The position numbers and the translations under genes were made by a program. Below, in pieces: positions 24,901 through 31,444 of a stretch of 64,000 nucleotides of DNA. The notes beneath the pieces were generated by a model. The model ran no database searches and was not told the DNA's origin. It was given only the letters and a program-made list of their open reading frames with translations. Within the stretch, counting starts at the first letter, position 1; the number at the start of each line of letters is the position of its first letter. Origin of the DNA: a virus. Where the stretch lies: positions 1 to 64,000 of the IMG/VR virus record IMGVR_UViG_3300008448_000036; one strand, written 5' to 3'.

Positions 24901-25395
24901 GGGGAAACGGTAAAAGTTGTCACCACTATAACTGGTAGAAACCAGCTTAAAAAGATTGTTAAGACCTGTTTGGTTTTGGGCAACAAGAACAAGGTGGCTT
25001 CTTTGATTGAGGGCGCTTTTAATTCCTTTTTTTGTTTCAGATTCATCTTCGACAACCAAACCAATTTCATCATCAACCTGTTTTGCAAGTTTTGCATCAT
25101 CTTCATATCTTTCCTTTTCTTTTTTCCAGTCTGGAATTGAAGGATGGACATAGGCTTCAATTCCATACATAACCTTAAAATCAGTTTTACCTTCGTCCTT
25201 CATTTTCTTTGACTTCATAAAGGCATAAGAAAAAGAGTTCATATTACCATGATTAGTAAATGCAATACCATCCAAACCATTACCGTAAGCATAATCAATA
25301 TGCTCGTCGGGAAAGCCTAGACCATCGAAAATACTAAATGTATCGTGATTGTGTAGATTTGCGAACTTTAGGTTTGAATTTTTACGATCAGACAT
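21958..25395 (-). CDS. dnaE: DNA polymerase III alpha subunit, DnaE type (1145 aa)
   Basis: This is a complete C-family polymerase. The N-terminal PHP domain starts LHNHDTFSIFDGLGFPDEH (14-32), the palm has GGGRGSGAGSLVSYLLD (428-444) and the catalytic PDIDFD (469-474), and the fingers include GFIVFQEQLSLLAHKLG. The C-terminal third contains helix-hairpin-helix (VKGLGEVAIDQI) and a likely OB-fold (VVWFIPRKYTEKKTK). The PHP metal residues look mostly kept, but FTNHGNM replaces the usual LTDHxxM. T4 itself uses a B-family polymerase, so this points to a different replisome. A promoter at 25443-25471 with a leader hairpin lies in front. It is the largest gene in the window. Confidence 0.95.
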   Translation of the reverse strand: MSDRKNSNLKFANLHNHDTFSIFDGLGFPDEHIDYAYGNGLDGIAFTNHGNMNSFSYAFMKSKKMKDEGKTDFKVMYGIEAYVHPSIPDWKKEKERYEDDAKLAKQVDDEIGLVVEDESETKKGIKSALNQRSHLVLVAQNQTGLNNLFKLVSTSYSGDNFYRFPRIDYDMLRQHGEGIIASSACLGGVLANDYWRNRDAGETAVYSAMEKTVQQMMNIFGDRFYGELQWAMAPEQHILNQYIIKLSQQYGFKLVTTCDAHYPSPDLWKDREIYKMLGWLGKNKEELSMGNLPVSLEEMAYQLYPKNGDQLFQFYKETSKKLGFKYDDDLIAESIERTSDIVKNRIENYVPDTEVKLPSFVIPEGESADSALAKIAIEKLKAAGLHKDNVYVDRLKEELHTIKDRGFSRYFLTMKNIANDAKDVQLCGGGRGSGAGSLVSYLLDITEVDPIKYKLQFSRFIRKNAKDYPDIDFDVSDPMAIKELMIAKYGENTVVPISNYNTLQIRSLIKDISKLYDIPFQEVNEVTSKMQAEAIPVCKRIHGITAGVYIPTWEELKEHSPSLRGYLERYPDVATHVENLQGQIRSISRHAGGVLFAENINEKMPLINSGGVTQTPWTEGQTVRHLEPLGFIKFDILGLASLRMIETCIEHILKRKHGIKNPTFEDVKKYYRDNLHPDKIDLNDQKVYDYVFGEGNFCGTFQFTNMGAQKFCMQAKPKSIVDIAAITSIYRPGPLSANVHTKYIEAKNNPSDIFYMHDVVKEVTEETYGFIVFQEQLSLLAHKLGKDISLDEGNELRKVLTKKGTGKEAQVKEKLYGKFVDGCMEKNIRKVDAENLWKTMEFFSGYGFNLSHAVCYSILSYQCAYLFHYHPAEWLAAFLDKEPEDRKEQAIATAKGYGYNIRRLDINSSGVKWEVGDDGKTLIQPLTSVKGLGEVAIDQIMKYRPFKTVEEILFHDEIIYSKVNKKALDALVRTEAMNSLVDNRFSGLKHFWSAVVVDRPKTKKKLDENIQKYKPEGDFSVEEKIENLVSLSGIYPISLVMDAPTLKRLEEKYIPPISMFEENEDLNQVVWFIPRKYTEKKTKNGKIYWILEVTDNTNQLTSIKCWGVDPKKDKVWLNRPYLGKLQHDDWGFSTRSIKHNFKLLG

Positions 25396-25404
25396 TTATT
25401 CTCC

Positions 25405-25442
25405 AATAAGAAAGCCACCGATAGGTTCAACTATCAGTGGCT
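25405..25442 (-). terminator. Hairpin terminator or leader hairpin before dnaE
   Basis: A 12-bp stem with one G-T type mismatch, AGCCACCGATAG / CTATCAGTGGCT (25413-25442), followed by TTTCTTATT on the minus strand. It abuts the -10 box of the promoter at 25443-25471, so transcripts from that promoter would start with the hairpin. Confidence 0.6.
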
Positions 25443-25471
25443 ATTGTAGCACTGTAAATTCTCAGAGTCAA
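25443..25471 (-). promoter_or_regulatory. Sigma70-type promoter for dnaE
   Basis: TTGACT (25466-25471), a 17-bp spacer and TACAAT (25443-25448) on the minus strand, 48 bp before the dnaE start codon. The hairpin at 25413-25442 begins one base after the -10 box. Confidence 0.7.
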
Positions 25472-25478
25472 GAAGTTT

Positions 25479-25742
25479 TTACTCTTCCATATTATTTTTG
25501 CCCACGACTGCTGCCTCAATATTGCTGTTTTTTAGTAATGCTACTTCATCTTCTGTTTGACTAGATACTATCGTATTATATAAATACCTTTTATTTTTTG
25601 GCTTCCAAAACGCAATAAATTTATAAAGGTTTGAAAAAAAGATTGCCCAATTTATCCTATACATTCTTCTGTATTCTCTTTTTACTACAACAACTTCTTC
25701 TTTATTGAAGAGATCTTTCAATGTTGGTCCGATAAAATTCAT
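25479..25742 (-). CDS. Hypothetical protein (87 aa)
   Basis: No family is recognised. A central basic-aromatic segment (YRRMYRINWAIFFSNLYKFIAFW) could lie on a membrane surface or bind a partner. It is the last gene of a run of small genes that ends at the dnaE promoter. Confidence 0.6.
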   Translation of the reverse strand: MNFIGPTLKDLFNKEEVVVVKREYRRMYRINWAIFFSNLYKFIAFWKPKNKRYLYNTIVSSQTEDEVALLKNSNIEAAVVGKNNMEE

Positions 25743-25751
25743 AATTTTCTC

Positions 25752-25976
25752 CTATTCCCAAAGACCGTATCTTCGAACATCCACTTGACCATCCATATGT
25801 TGCTGGACATATTCTTTTCGAGCTTCTGAAGCACCTTCTAGTGTTTTATGGATTGATAAAATTTTTATCAGACCTGTTAACTCATCTGGTTGTCTTGCAA
25901 CAATATAAACTGTCTCTGGCGCTGTACTATTTCTAAATTTCCAATCATAATATAACTTTTTAAAAAATTTAATCAT
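25752..25976 (-). CDS. Hypothetical protein (74 aa)
   Basis: A basic N-terminal 20 residues are followed by a small domain (VYIVARQPDELTG, HKTLEGASEARKEYV, DVRRYGL) made of a strand, a helix and a final strand. That layout is shared with the 71-aa protein at 1288-1503. The function is unknown. The ATG overlaps the stop of the next gene upstream by eight bases. Confidence 0.6.
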   Translation of the reverse strand: MIKFFKKLYYDWKFRNSTAPETVYIVARQPDELTGLIKILSIHKTLEGASEARKEYVQQHMDGQVDVRRYGLWE

Positions 25977-26157
25977 TTATTTCTTCCTCCTTATACTCTC
26001 CTACTTTAAATCTAAGAGTAGACCACCAACAATTATCATTTCTCATATCAGCATTTTTTTGCGCGTCATCTCTGTTTTCAAATAAAATAGGTTTTAAACT
26101 GCCGTCTGTTTCTATCCAGCTACCGGCATCACAATATCTGATAATAACGTATTTCAT
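25969..26157 (-). CDS. Hypothetical protein (62 aa)
   Basis: A small alpha/beta protein (KYVIIRYCDAGSWIETDGS, ENRDDAQKNADMR) with a Trp-Trp pair and an acidic end. No family is recognised. It overlaps the neighbours on both sides by a few bases, as is usual in this run of tiny genes. Confidence 0.6.
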   Translation of the reverse strand: MKYVIIRYCDAGSWIETDGSLKPILFENRDDAQKNADMRNDNCWWSTLRFKVGEYKEEEIND

Positions 26158-26474
26158 CTATTTTCCTTTGATTTTTGATAGCATGAGTTTGAGCAATATT
26201 GCTTTTGTTCTCCTACACCTTCACCACAGGCAATAAATGTACCAGGAATTATTTCTTTACATTGGTATTGTGAATCTACTTCAAACAACTCTAAATATTC
26301 ATATGTAAGTTTAGCATTAAAAAGATAACTTGGGTAAAGATCACTATAACTGAAATCTGTTCCGCATGTTTCGTTTATTCTTTCTTTAAATTTTCCAAAA
26401 GAAATTTCTCCCCCATCTAAATACTCTTTAAGGGGTCCATTTATAAAATCCAGTATTAGTTTTTTTTTATCCAT
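26154..26474 (-). CDS. Hypothetical protein with C-terminal Cys cluster (106 aa)
   Basis: I start it at the ATG at 26474 (MDKKKLILDFING), which overlaps the stop of the 63-aa gene; the frame is open farther upstream but only opposite that gene. The N-terminal part is helical, and the last 40 residues hold CKEIIPGTFIACG and QKQYCSNSCYQK, probably a zinc site. No family is recognised. Confidence 0.6.
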   Translation of the reverse strand: MDKKKLILDFINGPLKEYLDGGEISFGKFKERINETCGTDFSYSDLYPSYLFNAKLTYEYLELFEVDSQYQCKEIIPGTFIACGEGVGEQKQYCSNSCYQKSKENR

Positions 26475-26658
26475 TTTGTTTCCATTTTTTGTATTCTTCA
26501 TAAGCAAAAAATAAACCTGATAGTTTTTCATCACAAATATAGCACCCATAGCCATCTTTTTTAAGATCATCAAGCTCTTCAAAAAGAACCATAAGTAATT
26601 CATTCTCTCTATGCATTTTTACAACTTTTTGAAAAATCTCTTCTTCCTCTTTTGTCAT
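26467..26658 (-). CDS. Hypothetical protein (63 aa)
   Basis: Two acidic helices (EEEEIFQKVVKMHRENELL, VLFEELDDLKKDG) and a CYIC pair followed by LSGLFFAYEEYKKW. No family is recognised. It overlaps both neighbours by a few bases. Confidence 0.6.
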   Translation of the reverse strand: MTKEEEEIFQKVVKMHRENELLMVLFEELDDLKKDGYGCYICDEKLSGLFFAYEEYKKWKQNG

Positions 26659-27512
26659 ATCTTATCTCTTTTTTCTCCGATAAAAAGATCTTTATTTCTG
26701 ACTAATTGTAAATTTTTACCTATAAAATTAGAATATCTTTCCCAAGAAGAAATATCATAAAACCATGGTGATTCTACCACAGAAGAATTTTCTAAGTCAA
26801 GATTTTTAAATATATATTCTACACCAAGAGCTAAAGTTTTCTTCCTATGAGAAAGAGGTATATGCTCAGAATCTCCTGACCATGTATCTATTGCATATCT
26901 TTTTACTAGATCTCTAGCTTTTTTAAAATCATTAGCATCAAATGTAAAATTTATATAAATACCGTCTTTTACTGTTTTACCTAGATTTGAAAATATAACC
27001 TGTTTTGGGCTTAATAACAATTTTCTATTATTTTTTATTGTGTCGTCATCGATTACTCCATAAGGAAATGAGCAAAAAAATTTTTCTGGAGTGACCCACT
27101 TACTTATCATTTTACATAAGCAGTAAGCTCTATTAGCGCCGTATAGTACACTCCAACCTATTGAGTCTCTTCTATCTCTATCTTTTGGATGAACTGGTAT
27201 GTAGTATATGTTAACTCTGCTCGACAGTTTTGCATCATCTCTCTCAGATATATTTACACTTATCGGTCTTACGACCGTATCTCCTATTCTTTTTCTAAGA
27301 AGAGGGATAGTACCCATGTGGCACACAATCCAAACTGTAGAACACCCCGCTAATACACATTCCCAAATAGATTTTTCAACAGCTAAATAATCTTGTGCTA
27401 TTGGCATCATTGCATCAGGCCATGGCATATTAAAATCCAGAGGTTGTCCAGCAACTGGTACTATACCCGCTAAATGATATACTGTATTGTCTGATTTTAT
27501 TAGGCTTTCCAT
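26655..27512 (-). CDS. Nucleotidyltransferase-like protein (285 aa)
   Basis: The first 70 residues, VYHLAGIVPVAGQPLDFNMP, then LAVEKSIWECVLAGCSTVWI, follow the GT-A-fold pattern of sugar-nucleotide transferases (glycine-rich loop, then 'vi...a..gc..i.iv'). Related phage proteins with the same VPVAGQPLDFNMPW start exist in my memory and are labelled nucleotidyltransferases, without proof. It could act on sugars, DNA base modification or surface glycans. It overlaps the Rossmann-like gene by 13 bp, so the two are likely to work together. Confidence 0.6.
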   Translation of the reverse strand: MESLIKSDNTVYHLAGIVPVAGQPLDFNMPWPDAMMPIAQDYLAVEKSIWECVLAGCSTVWIVCHMGTIPLLRKRIGDTVVRPISVNISERDDAKLSSRVNIYYIPVHPKDRDRRDSIGWSVLYGANRAYCLCKMISKWVTPEKFFCSFPYGVIDDDTIKNNRKLLLSPKQVIFSNLGKTVKDGIYINFTFDANDFKKARDLVKRYAIDTWSGDSEHIPLSHRKKTLALGVEYIFKNLDLENSSVVESPWFYDISSWERYSNFIGKNLQLVRNKDLFIGEKRDKI

Positions 27513-28267
27513 AATCTGCTTTCTATAAAGTTTAGATATCTATCTTCTACTTTTGGACCACCTAAGATTTTTTCATGGGAATCCGTTAAAATAGAAATAT
27601 TGTCTGGAAATTCATAAATATTCTTGCCTAAAGGATATATTTCTCTCCTAATGTGTTGTAAGGTTTGCATATTCTGATATATCCGATATAACCTTAGTCG
27701 CATGTAAGACTCTGAGAAGTCTATTTTTTCTAATTCTTCATCCGACAATAGCGAATTTATTATTAAATTCTTAAACTGTTTAGTTCCAGAAACATAAGTA
27801 CCTGGGTAATATATTGTTCTTGGACAGTCATTGCTTGTGTCTCCCATAAATTTTAATACGTATGTATCTGCTATTCCAAAATAATCAATTACACAATTAC
27901 TATAAGATGTTTTATCTTTTACCGGTGGAAGTCCTTCCACTTTATAATCATCACTTATTATTAATTTATTATATTTAATCTTAATTAGACAATTAGTATT
28001 TGTTGTTACTCTTAGCATATTTTCTTCGTCTAATCTTATAGATTGAACTTTGTCTGATAAAGGACAATATCTATTTATTGATAGCATATAAAACATATGT
28101 TCGTATATTTTTAATTTTTCTTCATAATCAAAATCAAATCCATATTTATATGGTTTTAATCTACGAATATATATAAACGGAACTTTTTGGGCATAAGAAA
28201 AAGAAAGCGCACTCAGATCTGCGCCTATAACAATTGTGTCATAGTGTAAATCTAGAGTGCGCTCCAT
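27500..28267 (-). CDS. Rossmann-like dinucleotide-binding protein (255 aa)
   Basis: The N-terminus YDTIVIGADLSALSFSYA looks like the first beta-alpha-beta turn of an FAD/NAD-binding protein (GxGxSG-like, here GADLSA, so degenerate). The next 30 residues (VPFIYIRRLKPY) fit the second strand, and the rest shows no motif I can place. Short for a flavin oxidoreductase. It overlaps the nucleotidyltransferase-like gene and may act on the same product. Family assignment is uncertain. Confidence 0.5.
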   Translation of the reverse strand: MERTLDLHYDTIVIGADLSALSFSYAQKVPFIYIRRLKPYKYGFDFDYEEKLKIYEHMFYMLSINRYCPLSDKVQSIRLDEENMLRVTTNTNCLIKIKYNKLIISDDYKVEGLPPVKDKTSYSNCVIDYFGIADTYVLKFMGDTSNDCPRTIYYPGTYVSGTKQFKNLIINSLLSDEELEKIDFSESYMRLRLYRIYQNMQTLQHIRREIYPLGKNIYEFPDNISILTDSHEKILGGPKVEDRYLNFIESRLWKA

Positions 28268-28269
28268 TT

Positions 28270-28455
28270 TTATCCTCTATCGTAGTGTTTAAGGAATGCA
28301 ATAAAGTATAATGAAAATCTATGTATGGGTCCGTCATACCAGTCTTCAGTATATCCCCAATCACGGCAAGTTGGATGATTCCAACCTACATAATATGCCA
28401 TATCCTTATATACAAATCCAAAATATTTAGATTCCCAACTACCTATAAATTTCAT
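28270..28455 (-). CDS. Hypothetical Trp/Tyr-rich protein (61 aa)
   Basis: A small aromatic-rich protein (FIGSWESKYFGFVYKD, AYYVGWNHPTCRDWGY) with no recognised family. Its ATG overlaps the stop codon of the 75-aa gene by one base. Confidence 0.6.
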   Translation of the reverse strand: MKFIGSWESKYFGFVYKDMAYYVGWNHPTCRDWGYTEDWYDGPIHRFSLYFIAFLKHYDRG

Positions 28456-28682
28456 TATCCCCTCAAAATTAATTCTGCATCAAGAAGTATTACTAAACTA
28501 GTATCTGAAAAATGACAAACACATCCGTCACTAATACAAACAGAATTAAATTTTAAATCCTCTTCTGGATGTAGAACTTCTTCAATTTTAATATAACAAT
28601 TCATATTCCATTCAAAAACTTGTCCTAATGTGACTTCTTTAAAGTTTAATTTATGTATTGATGATTTTCTTGTTATTTTCAT
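28455..28682 (-). CDS. Hypothetical protein (75 aa)
   Basis: It starts MKITRKSSIHKL, which resembles the MKIT tag only in the first four residues and lacks the following EE helix, so I do not count it in that class. The rest is a small beta-rich protein (EVTLGQVFEWNMNCYIKIEE) with three Cys. Its function is unknown. Confidence 0.6.
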   Translation of the reverse strand: MKITRKSSIHKLNFKEVTLGQVFEWNMNCYIKIEEVLHPEEDLKFNSVCISDGCVCHFSDTSLVILLDAELILRG

Positions 28683-28684
28683 AT

Positions 28685-28840
28685 TTACTCCGAAGTAGTC
28701 TCCCTAAAACGATCTAATTCTTTCATATCTTCTTGAACCCACTGCATATAACAATTACAACGGTATATGTTTTTTTCCCATGATAAACAATTATAATGAT
28801 GAGTTAGAAGCATTGGATCTTTTGTCATGCGTTTATTCAT
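28685..28840 (-). CDS. Hypothetical small protein (51 aa)
   Basis: The frame is open up to 28927, but its upstream part is the shadow of a zinc-ribbon gene in another frame. I start at the ATG at 28840 (MNKRMTKDPMLLTHH), which overlaps that gene's stop by eight bases. The product has CNCYMQW and a charged helix (QEDMKELDRFRE). No family is recognised. Confidence 0.55.
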   Translation of the reverse strand: MNKRMTKDPMLLTHHYNCLSWEKNIYRCNCYMQWVQEDMKELDRFRETTSE

Positions 28841-28964
28841 ATTCGTCGCAACTGCATTTGAGACACCCAACCATCGGTGCATGATAAACAATACTGTGAC
28901 CACAATAACTACAATCCCCAATAGCATTTTTTACCTTAGTTTCTTTAGATTTATTTTTCTTCAT
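28833..28964 (-). CDS. Small zinc-ribbon protein (43 aa)
   Basis: This short gene runs from an ATG at 28964 (MKKNKSKETKVKNAIG) to TAA at 28833. Its C-terminal half has CSYCGH and, 13 residues on, CLKCSC, a CxxC...CxxC zinc site. The start overlaps the end of thyX by 14 bp and has AAGGA upstream. The competing reading frame would give a hydrophobic N-terminus to the next gene, which I consider an artefact. Confidence 0.65.
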   Translation of the reverse strand: MKKNKSKETKVKNAIGDCSYCGHSIVYHAPMVGCLKCSCDEYE

Positions 28965-29691
28965 GAGATGGATTCCTTACTTCATAATACGCTTTAATTG
29001 TTTCTGGATAAAGCTGCTCAAGGATTTTGAGCATCGCATCGGCAACTTTCTGAATTTCCCATTGTGCGCCATCGTGGCTCCTTAAATCAATAAACTTTAG
29101 GATATTATTCAAGTTTGCACTTGCATAATACTCTGTATACATATTTTGTGGCAATACACCACGGGCTTGTTCACGGCAAACTCCAGCTTCCATTAACTGG
29201 TTATATGTTCTAACGGCATCGTCGTGTAAGTCTCTGACAATATCTGATGCTCGTCTTCCTTGAATCCATTGATCTGGTTCTTCGATCCATGGATTAATTT
29301 GCTCGTCGTTATTACTTGCTTGTCTGTTATTAGAATGCTGAGTTCTAAACTCTGTAGGGGCGTAAAACTCAAGATTTTCCGGCGTATAACGCCTACTGAT
29401 TTCATTGTAACTCCATGTTCGGTGTCTGTGATGTTGTGATCTAATAAATAATGGTACTTTTACACGGAAAGTAACAAAACAGTGCTCAAGAGTTGAAGTA
29501 TGCCTATGCTTAATAAGATATCTAATGAGCTTACGGTCTTTATCTTCCAGTTCGGCTTTGTGAACTCCAAAACTAACCCTAGCAGAGTTAACAATTGTAA
29601 GATCACTTCCGACATGATCAACAAGTTCCACTTTTCCAATTCCGTCATGATATAAATTAATACTCAATTGATTCTTTGTAGTCTGGTCCAT
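28951..29691 (-). CDS. thyX: Flavin-dependent thymidylate synthase ThyX (246 aa)
   Basis: The ThyX signature RHRxxSxNxxSxR is present as RHRTWSYNEISRR, with DLTIVNSARVSFG at the start and LRSHDGAQWEIQ near the end. It converts dUMP to dTMP using FAD and methylenetetrahydrofolate, using the dUMP made by the dUTPase encoded at 20830. I use the ATG at 29691 (MDQTTKNQLS, with GGAG upstream), which overlaps the GroES-like gene by 35 bp; the frame is open to 29754. Size and motif order are normal for the family. Confidence 0.95.
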   Translation of the reverse strand: MDQTTKNQLSINLYHDGIGKVELVDHVGSDLTIVNSARVSFGVHKAELEDKDRKLIRYLIKHRHTSTLEHCFVTFRVKVPLFIRSQHHRHRTWSYNEISRRYTPENLEFYAPTEFRTQHSNNRQASNNDEQINPWIEEPDQWIQGRRASDIVRDLHDDAVRTYNQLMEAGVCREQARGVLPQNMYTEYYASANLNNILKFIDLRSHDGAQWEIQKVADAMLKILEQLYPETIKAYYEVRNPSHEEK

Positions 29692-29959
29692 TTTTAAAAA
29701 CTCCATATACTGCTGATTCTGGAATGATTGAATACTTTTTCCCTTCATGGTCAAAAGTTTGCATCATATGTGCTTCAAATAACACATAGCTTCCAACATC
29801 ATGTTGAAATTGACCAGATTGTGCATCTATAACTTTTGCAACTTTTAGTCTAGAAGCTGCTTTTACATAATCATCTGGTAGAAAAACACCGTTTTGTTGC
29901 TGTTGTTTTTCATCTTCTACTTCAATTACTAGATTTCTATTTCTAGAATAGAAATTCAT
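29657..29959 (-). CDS. groES: GroES-like co-chaperonin (100 aa)
   Basis: The chain follows the GroES/T4 gp31 beta-barrel order: NLVIEVEDE, a mobile-loop region QQQQNGVFLPDD, AKVIDAQSG, DVGSYVLFEAHM and IPESAVYGVF. The length matches GroES (about 97 aa). The mobile loop carries GVFLPDD where GroES has GGIVLP. It should cap GroEL during folding, either the phage chaperonin at 10774-12351 or the host one, as gp31 does in T4 for gp23. It is in a three-gene operon with a GapR-like gene and thyX, under the promoter at 30269-30297. Confidence 0.8.
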   Translation of the reverse strand: MNFYSRNRNLVIEVEDEKQQQQNGVFLPDDYVKAASRLKVAKVIDAQSGQFQHDVGSYVLFEAHMMQTFDHEGKKYSIIPESAVYGVFKNGPDYKESIEY

Positions 29960-29960
29960 G

Positions 29961-30233
29961 CTATACCTTCTTTCCTGTAACCTTTTTGTACATAGAATCT
30001 AATTCGGTCATATCGGTTTCATCTTTCATTAAACGATATGCCTTTAGTGCCATCTTAATATCATCTTTTGATAGCCAATTATTGCTAACGTAACTTTTCT
30101 TAAGATCTGTTTTTTGATCTTTGAATGGCTGAATAGCTTGTTCAATTGCTACAAGCGACTTTACAAAATCTCTTACTCGATCCTCTTTAGTTTTTTCATC
30201 TTTCGTACCGTTTAATGACATTACTGAACCCAT
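29961..30233 (-). CDS. GapR/DUF2312-like helical protein (90 aa)
   Basis: An all-helical chain: RVRDFVKSLVAIEQAIQPF, then KKSYVSNNWLSKDDIKMALK, AYRLMKDETDMTELDSMYKK. The pattern of an antiparallel coiled-coil pair with KxxY...G/W..KDIxxAxxxxRLMK resembles GapR (DUF2312), a DNA-clamping protein that recognises overtwisted DNA. I give this as a fold suggestion only. It is the first gene of the operon with groES and thyX, with GGAGATAAA before its ATG. Confidence 0.5.
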   Translation of the reverse strand: MGSVMSLNGTKDEKTKEDRVRDFVKSLVAIEQAIQPFKDQKTDLKKSYVSNNWLSKDDIKMALKAYRLMKDETDMTELDSMYKKVTGKKV

Positions 30234-30268
30234 TTTATCTCCATTCTTGTACCAAGTACAACGAACAT

Positions 30269-30297
30269 ACTATAACACACAAAAATATTGTGTGCAA
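30269..30297 (-). promoter_or_regulatory. Promoter of the GapR-like/groES/thyX operon with operator-like palindrome
   Basis: TTGCAC (30292-30297), a 17-bp spacer and TATAGT (30269-30274) on the minus strand. The spacer is filled by the palindrome CACACAA-n5-TTGTGTG (30276-30294). The hsp20 promoter has the related ACACAA-n3-TTGTGT in the same position. Confidence 0.65.
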
Positions 30298-30300
30298 ATA

Positions 30301-30338
30301 AAAAAATATACGCCGTTTTTTAAGCGGCGTATAAAAAA
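30301..30338 (-). terminator. Rho-independent terminator
   Basis: A 9-bp stem TATACGCCG / CGGCGTATA (30307-30333) with A and T runs on both sides, so active in both directions. It follows the 342-aa gene and separates it from the groES operon promoter. Confidence 0.85.
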
Positions 30339-30351
30339 TTATAAATTTTAT

Positions 30352-31380
30352 TTATTTAACAAAAGCCCTTATATTATTCATCAAACTAAAAAATGCTGTT
30401 TTATACTGGGAAGGGTCGCCTGTTACATGTTTCTTTTTTAGTAATGCAGTTACAATATCTTTTAGATGTTGAGCATCAACCTCACCAGTGTATCCAGCTT
30501 TTTTAAGCGCAGCTAATAATTCTGCTTTAGAATGAATAGCTGCTACTGTTTCTCTGCCAGCAAATTTTGCTGCTTCTTGCAAATATTGAGCACTTTGCTC
30601 TGCGGTCGCTTGTGTGGCATCAATTAAACTACCCATTCTGTCTAGAACCTCTGGCGATTTTAGAACCGCATCTGATTTTAAATGTTCATGCATGGCAGTA
30701 AACATATTATTAAATTCTGTCATATCTGACACATCAAATGTTTTCTTTGATCTTATAAATGCATCTAGTTTTTCTACCATCTGAGGAGAAAGATCTACTC
30801 CCATTTTATGCATAGCGGCTTTATTATGTAGTAAGTTTAGCATCGCTTGAGAATCCGATGTTAATCTAACCTTTTCTCCATAATCGCTATAAACAACATC
30901 AGCTTTTGCAGTTCCAACCATAGAATTATATACTAAATATGCTATAGCTGCCCAAAAAGCCACTTTAACAACCAGTGCAACTATACTATAAAGAGTTGGA
31001 TAATTTTGTTTAAATTTTTCAACTAAACTAAAGACTTTTTGTATTAAGCCAAAGACAGCACCTGCACCCTTAATAGCTAATTGTAGCACTTTAATGCCCA
31101 TTTCGTTAATTTTATTAACGACTGCATCTTTTATTCCCTTTAACGCTCCAACAGCTTTTGTTAGGATTCCTTCATTTATAAATTTTAAATCATTTTCTAT
31201 AGATTCTGCTAATATCTTAATATATTCTTCTCTTGAAATTCTGTTTAATGATAATTCTTCATTTAGAACATCTAACTTGAAAGAGCCAAATTTTGTTTCT
31301 AACAATAAATCAGTAGATTTTTTTTCTACATCATTTGAAAAATTTCTCCAATTTTCCATGATAAGCTGCATATCTCTCAT
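30352..31380 (-). CDS. Tagged membrane-segment protein (342 aa)
   Basis: The N-terminus MQLIMENWRNFSNDVEKKS is a clear copy of the WRxF tag. Helices follow, then one transmembrane-like segment (LYSIVALVVKVAFWAAIAYLV, about residues 125-145) and an all-helical C-terminal half rich in Ala, Lys and His. No family is recognised. A tagged, membrane-active virion protein (for example one that enters the host envelope with the DNA) would fit but is not proven. It lies between two hairpin terminators, so it is transcribed on its own. Confidence 0.65.
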   Translation of the reverse strand: MRDMQLIMENWRNFSNDVEKKSTDLLLETKFGSFKLDVLNEELSLNRISREEYIKILAESIENDLKFINEGILTKAVGALKGIKDAVVNKINEMGIKVLQLAIKGAGAVFGLIQKVFSLVEKFKQNYPTLYSIVALVVKVAFWAAIAYLVYNSMVGTAKADVVYSDYGEKVRLTSDSQAMLNLLHNKAAMHKMGVDLSPQMVEKLDAFIRSKKTFDVSDMTEFNNMFTAMHEHLKSDAVLKSPEVLDRMGSLIDATQATAEQSAQYLQEAAKFAGRETVAAIHSKAELLAALKKAGYTGEVDAQHLKDIVTALLKKKHVTGDPSQYKTAFFSLMNNIRAFVK

Positions 31381-31394
31381 ATTAATTCCCCTAA

Positions 31395-31430
31395 TAAAAC
31401 TCCGATAATACTTAAATAGTATTATCGGAG
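31395..31430 (-). terminator. Rho-independent terminator after the RNR gene
   Basis: A perfect 12-bp stem CTCCGATAATAC / GTATTATCGGAG with a seven-base loop (31400-31430), followed by TTTTATT on the minus strand. The loop and adjacent bases include an ACTATTTA box (31413-31420). Confidence 0.8.
31413..31420 (-). promoter_or_regulatory. ACTATTTA box in the terminator loop
   Basis: ATAATACTATTTAAG on the minus strand, a copy of the recurrent box, located in the loop and first stem bases of the terminator at 31400-31430 and 33 bp before the ATG of the 342-aa tagged gene. Confidence 0.35.
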
Positions 31431-31444
31431 TGTATTAGTAAAAT

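Noticed and set aside
28455-28682. Membership of the MKIT tag class for the 75-aa protein
   Set aside because: Only the first four residues match; the amphipathic EE helix that follows in the class is missing.
28840-28927. N-terminal membrane segment (MLLGIVVIVVTVLFIM) on the gene at 28685-28840
   Set aside because: The DNA encodes a zinc-ribbon protein in another frame with its own ribosome binding site; the hydrophobic frame is its shadow.
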